Shown one piece after another: positions 60,422-64,000 of a stretch of DNA of 64,000 nucleotides. The stretch is from Filosporella fistucella (Eukaryota > Ascomycota > Leotiomycetes > Helotiales). Within the stretch, counting starts at the first letter, position 1. The number at the start of each line of letters is the position of its first letter. The notes beneath the pieces were generated by a model. It saw only the letters and a program-made list of their open reading frames with translations, searched no databases and was not told the DNA's origin. The position numbers and the translations under genes were made by a program. Location of the stretch: assembly GCA_030077755.1 (NCBI GenBank), contig JAQJZZ010000005.1, positions 620,001-684,000 of the forward strand. The letters run 5' to 3'.

Positions 60422-61590
60422 TTATGACAGATCCAATTTCTCATATTCGCTATTGAAACTGTCGACATAATATTGAAAGTTTTTGATGTCCGGCAAAGGT
60501 TCATCAAATCCTATGTAGAAGCCCGATTCGTTAAAGAGAGAATCATCCAAATGTTTCTCGTGTTTCTTAAATCCGGATCGAAACAGTTTTTGTATCCTTC
60601 TCGGACGTCAGATACCACGGATTTCAGTTGACACCGAAGTTCTAAAAGAGACAGGCGAAGGTCCTGGGGTTTCTTGGTGGCCATAGCCCCCACCTCTTCA
60701 GGCCTAGCACCAGAAGCTCATAGCCAAATGCGTTACACAATTCGGAGTAGCGATCTTGTTTTACGTCTTCAAGGAATGTGACTCTACCATAAAGTTTGTC
60801 CAGGAGCCACTTGATTTGTAAGACGCGAACTTTGGAAAAGGATTCTAATATTGTCAGCTGAAGCCAATGCCATGAATTTCCAGTCTTTAAACAGAAGGAG
60901 CTCGCACCATATATGCCGAATGGCATGGGGAGAATCTTGTTCCTGTCCAAATTTCTCTTGCAATCGACACACGAGTTTGTCGTGATCGAAGTCATAATTC
61001 TCATACAATATATGAAAAAATCCTCTCATGTTCATCTTTCGATGTTAAGACGATAGCATACCTCCACAACTCCTGAAACTGATTCACTTCCCCGAAGATC
61101 CATGAAGCAGACAAGCCGGCTTGTAAATCATATTCTTTGGAATTTTGTATCCATCTATCGTCTAACCACTTAAAAGTCCACGGCATAACCATTCTTTGCA
61201 GTCGTATTGGTCGCAGCACAAAGCCACGTGGACTAAGGTATCTATATCCATATTACCCGCAACATGGGCGAATTTCAAATGTGCGATGTTCAACAACACC
61301 AGTAAAGCCTCCCAATTGCCCTAAGTGAAGTCGAGGAGAATGCCTTCAAATTGATCAAAGAGCATCTTCTTTTTATCATTGCCTCTATTTGCTGCTGTGA
61401 CCTCTGCATCTTCGGTGTTGCGAAGGAGAGGGGACGGCGGAAAGATGAATTTCTTCCAGACGGGACTGGCAAAGCACATGGCGGTAGAGGAGACCTTGAG
61501 GGTTATCTCCTTGTCTTTCTAGATAACCTTTGCACGCACACCACCCCCCTCAAATTGAAACAGATGGTCGGTGTGGCTCATAGTGGCCAT
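60422..61590 (-). pseudogene. Decayed fungal BTB/POZ-domain gene
   Basis: Minus-strand translation gives a near-complete fungal BTB protein with damage. From ATG 61590: MATMSHTDHLFQFEGGG, then ITLKVSSTAMCFASPVWKKF and, after a gap, WEALLVLLNIAHLKFAHV, VHVALCCDQYDC, LSASWIFGEVNQFQELWR and LVLGLKRWGLWPPRNP, the usual order in this family. In-frame TAG codons lie at 61521-61519 and 61323-61321. An extra base near 61191-61200 shifts frame between CDQYDC and MPWTFKWLDD, and further shifts occur after 61005. Introns do not explain the two TAG codons, because homology runs directly across them. BTB domains make protein contacts, often with cullin ligases; this copy cannot make a full product. Confidence 0.65.
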
Positions 61591-62074
61591 GACTTCGGCG
61601 TGAAGTGCTCGTGCGGTGTTCGTGTTGTCGGTGGCTGGATTGGCAACGAAGTTGAAAAGGAGAATGTTGAAAATGGAGTTGGAAAGAACAGGAGATGTCG
61701 ACCCTTTTATCCTTCAGAGAAGTAGTATCTCGTCGTTCAAAGGGAAAGTCGATGATGTGGAATCGGCCAGGAAACCATAGGCCTTACTTGGTATGTCAAA
61801 AGTAATTCCTTCGACTGGGAAGGTGGCAGGTTGATGGATCAAATCAAAAACGTAGAGAGAGAAAACGAGGATAGCATTGGGTAAAAAAAACTCAAAATCA
61901 AAATTCAAGGGCGTAGGCAATATGCACAATAAATTTGTTGGAACAGTCATGAACGAGGCCTCCCAGCATGAAAAATCAATTCCACACGACGAGGTGCCAC
62001 ATGCCGTAACTCCCAGAATGCCACCCAAAGTACCCAATGCCGAGATCATCACGGGCTATTCCATGGCCATTCCA
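61591..62074. other. Gene-free intergenic region
   Basis: Lies between the broken BTB gene and the 3' end of the amidase gene; nothing supportable seen. Confidence 0.45.
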
Positions 62075-64000
62075 TCATGCCTTCTCCTCTCCCCTCACCG
62101 ATTCCTCAAAAATGGCCGCGATATCCAAAATCTTTCCATCCATTCCACTCCCTCCCAGAAATGTAACACCGAAAGGAAGTTTCAACCCATCGCTTTCAAT
62201 CCATCCGGCATTGACGCTCACACCGCAGAGGTCAACTACATTACCTGCATGTGTAAAGGTACCAACTTTCGCGTTCAATTTCAAAGGCTCTGCTTCCATC
62301 TCCTTGATAGTCGGGTGACAAGGTGTACTTGGCACTAATAGAACATCAATACCTCCTTCAAGAGTGTTAAACGTCCTTTGTGCTTGCATGGTGTACTGAG
62401 CCTGCAAAGCTTGGTCATGGAACACATTCCATGGTTTCAATGGAGAATCAAGAGCAGCTTGGAATAGGGCTTTGGTTGTAGGATGAAGTGAGTCGAGGTT
62501 TGAAGCAAGGAAGTCGTAACCAATAGATGCGATGCGCTCGTGGACCAGCGACGCGTCATAGAGAAGGTCAGAGGCTTTTTCAAATGGAGAGTAATCGACC
62601 TCCACCAGGCGGCCGCCAATGGAACGGAGCCTTTGGACACTGGATTCGAAGAGTAATTGATATTCTTTTGTACAGAATTCGAGCGCTGTTGGCGAAGGGA
62701 CAGCAAACGTGAAACCTCCTTCCTTGGGACCACGGAAATCTTGTTTCCACAAAGAGAGACTTAAAGGAGTCTTGGCGTATGGATCAAGTGAGTCATACTG
62801 ATCCATTACATACCAAACTTTCCGAGCATCTGCAAGAGTCGGTGCCATAACTGAAAGAGTGTCGAGACTTTTGCAAGCTGGGACAACTCCACGAGCAGAC
62901 ATTGTGCCTTTTGTCGGCTTGAAGCCGACAATGCCATTGAATGCTGCTGGAACTCGCCCACTGCCTGCAGTGTCCGTCCCCAGAGCGAATGAAACGAGTC
63001 CAGCAGCTACGGCAACAGCAGAGCCGGATGATGAGCCACCAGAGATATGGTTTTTACTGTATACACTATGAGGTGTACCGTATGGGGAGCGACAACCTGA
63101 AAGACCAGTTGCCAGTTGGTCCATGTTCAATTTGCCGATGTATATTGCACCTGCATCTAATAGTAGCTGCACCGCTGGTGCCGTCGATTTTGCTGTATAT
63201 GCAAAGGTTTCACAAGTCGCCGTTGTGACAACGCTCTCGACATCGATATTGTCCTTAAGTGCAAATGGAATTCCATAAAGAGGAGGCAATGGCTTGCCAG
63301 CATATTTCTCTGTGAGCGTTTTGGCGGCAGCGAGTGAGTCCTCGCGAGTTTGCTTCGATATCCAGACAGCAGAGTCGATCTTGTCGTACTTTTCGATGCG
63401 ATCATATACTGAATTGACGACAAGCTCAGGATCTGAAAGGCCACTCGTGTATCTCTGCCTCAATTGATCAATAGGTAAGAGATTGTCTTCTACAGCCGGA
63501 GGGGTAGAAGGAGGGGTAAGCTCTCTTGTTTTGGACGCGGTAGCAAAGAAGTCTGAGCTATGTCCGATATACCCAAAAAGTCCATCTTGCCCGCACACGA
63601 TGTCCATTGAGGTGGTGACCATTTGAGCATCAAACCCCCCTGTGCAATCCGATAATATGCAACATTCGAATCCACGATCATTGCACTCTCTGAGTGTTGT
63701 TGTCACGCAGCACCTGTAACAGTCAATGAAGTCCCACCACGAAGACTTTGAAGCTTACTCAGTAGTGACCCCAGAGAACAGAATGTGAGTGATTCCTCTA
63801 GCAAGCAACACTCTGTGAAGTCCAGTTCCCCAATAACTGCCTTTTCCTGGTTTATCGATAACCGGCTCTCCAGGAAGCTGTCGCAACTCGTCGATAATAT
63901 CATGTCCCCATTCGCCTCTTACCAATAGTCTCCCCATAGGACCTTGATCTCCAATTCCCATTGTATGGTGTCCATTTGGTGCACTGACCTGTCTAAGCTT
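62075..64000 (-). CDS. Isochorismatase-like hydrolase fused to amidase (partial, 5' end off window)
   Basis: Minus strand; exons 63713-62075 and an upstream exon from about 63985 to 63759, joined by a 45-base intron; an AG at about 63986 suggests another intron continuing past the window. The N-terminal part is a cysteine hydrolase of the isochorismatase fold: KPGKGSYWGTGLHRVLLARG with the catalytic Lys, and FSGVTTECCVTTTLRECND with the nucleophile Cys. After a 40-residue linker comes an amidase-signature domain with PFALKDNIDV (Lys) and GGSSSGSAVAVAAGLV (Ser-cisSer-Lys triad), close to allophanate hydrolase (PAAFNGIVGFKPTKG; DVLLVPSTPCHPTIKE). Together they could turn biuret into allophanate and then ammonia and CO2; a ureidoacrylate-type or other amide substrate is the alternative. 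The usual small C-terminal domain of AtzF is absent. Confidence 0.85.

Noticed and set aside
61351..61725. 124-codon + strand frame
   Set aside because: It lies opposite the BTB remnant, whose minus-strand translation matches a known family in order.

Overview
The window reads as nuclear DNA of a filamentous ascomycete (Pezizomycotina; a leotiomycete is my guess, not proven). Evidence: many GT-AG introns of 44-90 bases with CTAAC/CTGAC-like branch sites, a fungal arginine attenuator peptide leader, PTH11/rhodopsin-like, HET and fungal BTB gene families, an AA9 LPMO, a GH18 chitinase with a WSC domain, and a Fet3-type multicopper oxidase. No prokaryotic signal, rRNA, tRNA, CRISPR or intact transposon was seen.

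Layout, left to right. 2.4-5.1 kb: MYND zinc-finger gene with a tandemly duplicated exon-intron region (+). 6.4-7.4: unknown three-exon gene (+). 9.4-10.9: seven-helix rhodopsin-like membrane protein (+). 11.3-12.2: electron transfer flavoprotein beta (+). 13.4-15.5: arginine-specific carbamoyl-phosphate synthase small subunit with a spliced attenuator uORF and an upstream TGACTCA site (+). 16.3-17.5: CCCH zinc-finger protein (-). 19.1-21.4: RBR E3 ligase (+). 22.1-25.6: Rog1-like lipase (+). 26.5-27.7: broken HET-family gene (-). 28.1-30.0: Acinus-like SAP/RRM protein (+). 30.4-31.4: cyclin (+). 32.4-36.1: GPI-anchored GH18-WSC chitinase (-). 39.7-40.5: decayed small secreted-protein gene (+). 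41.2-42.4: second MYND gene (-). 43.3-45.5: Fet3-type oxidase (-). 47.9-49.2: AA9 LPMO (+). 51.1-53.2: peptide transporter (+). 54.3-56.8: ABC-F ATPase (+). 57.1-57.4: AT-rich island. 57.5-59.0: WD40 protein (-). 60.4-61.6: broken BTB gene (-). 62.1 to the right edge: isochorismatase-like hydrolase fused to an amidase (-), truncated by the window.

The genes do not form one cluster. They mix housekeeping functions (ETF, arginine synthesis, RNA processing, ubiquitin, translation-linked ATPase) with niche genes (LPMO, chitinase, oxidase, peptide uptake, putative biuret/allophanate breakdown). Three decayed genes belong, or seem to belong, to fast-turnover fungal families. The most unusual structures are the MYND gene, in which the same tandem repeat unit seems to be intron in some copies and coding in others; the attenuator uORF cut by two introns, one immediately before the critical Asp codon; and the hydrolase-amidase fusion. 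Multi-exon gene models were built by hand from splice sites and reading frame, so exon ends should be read as predictions.
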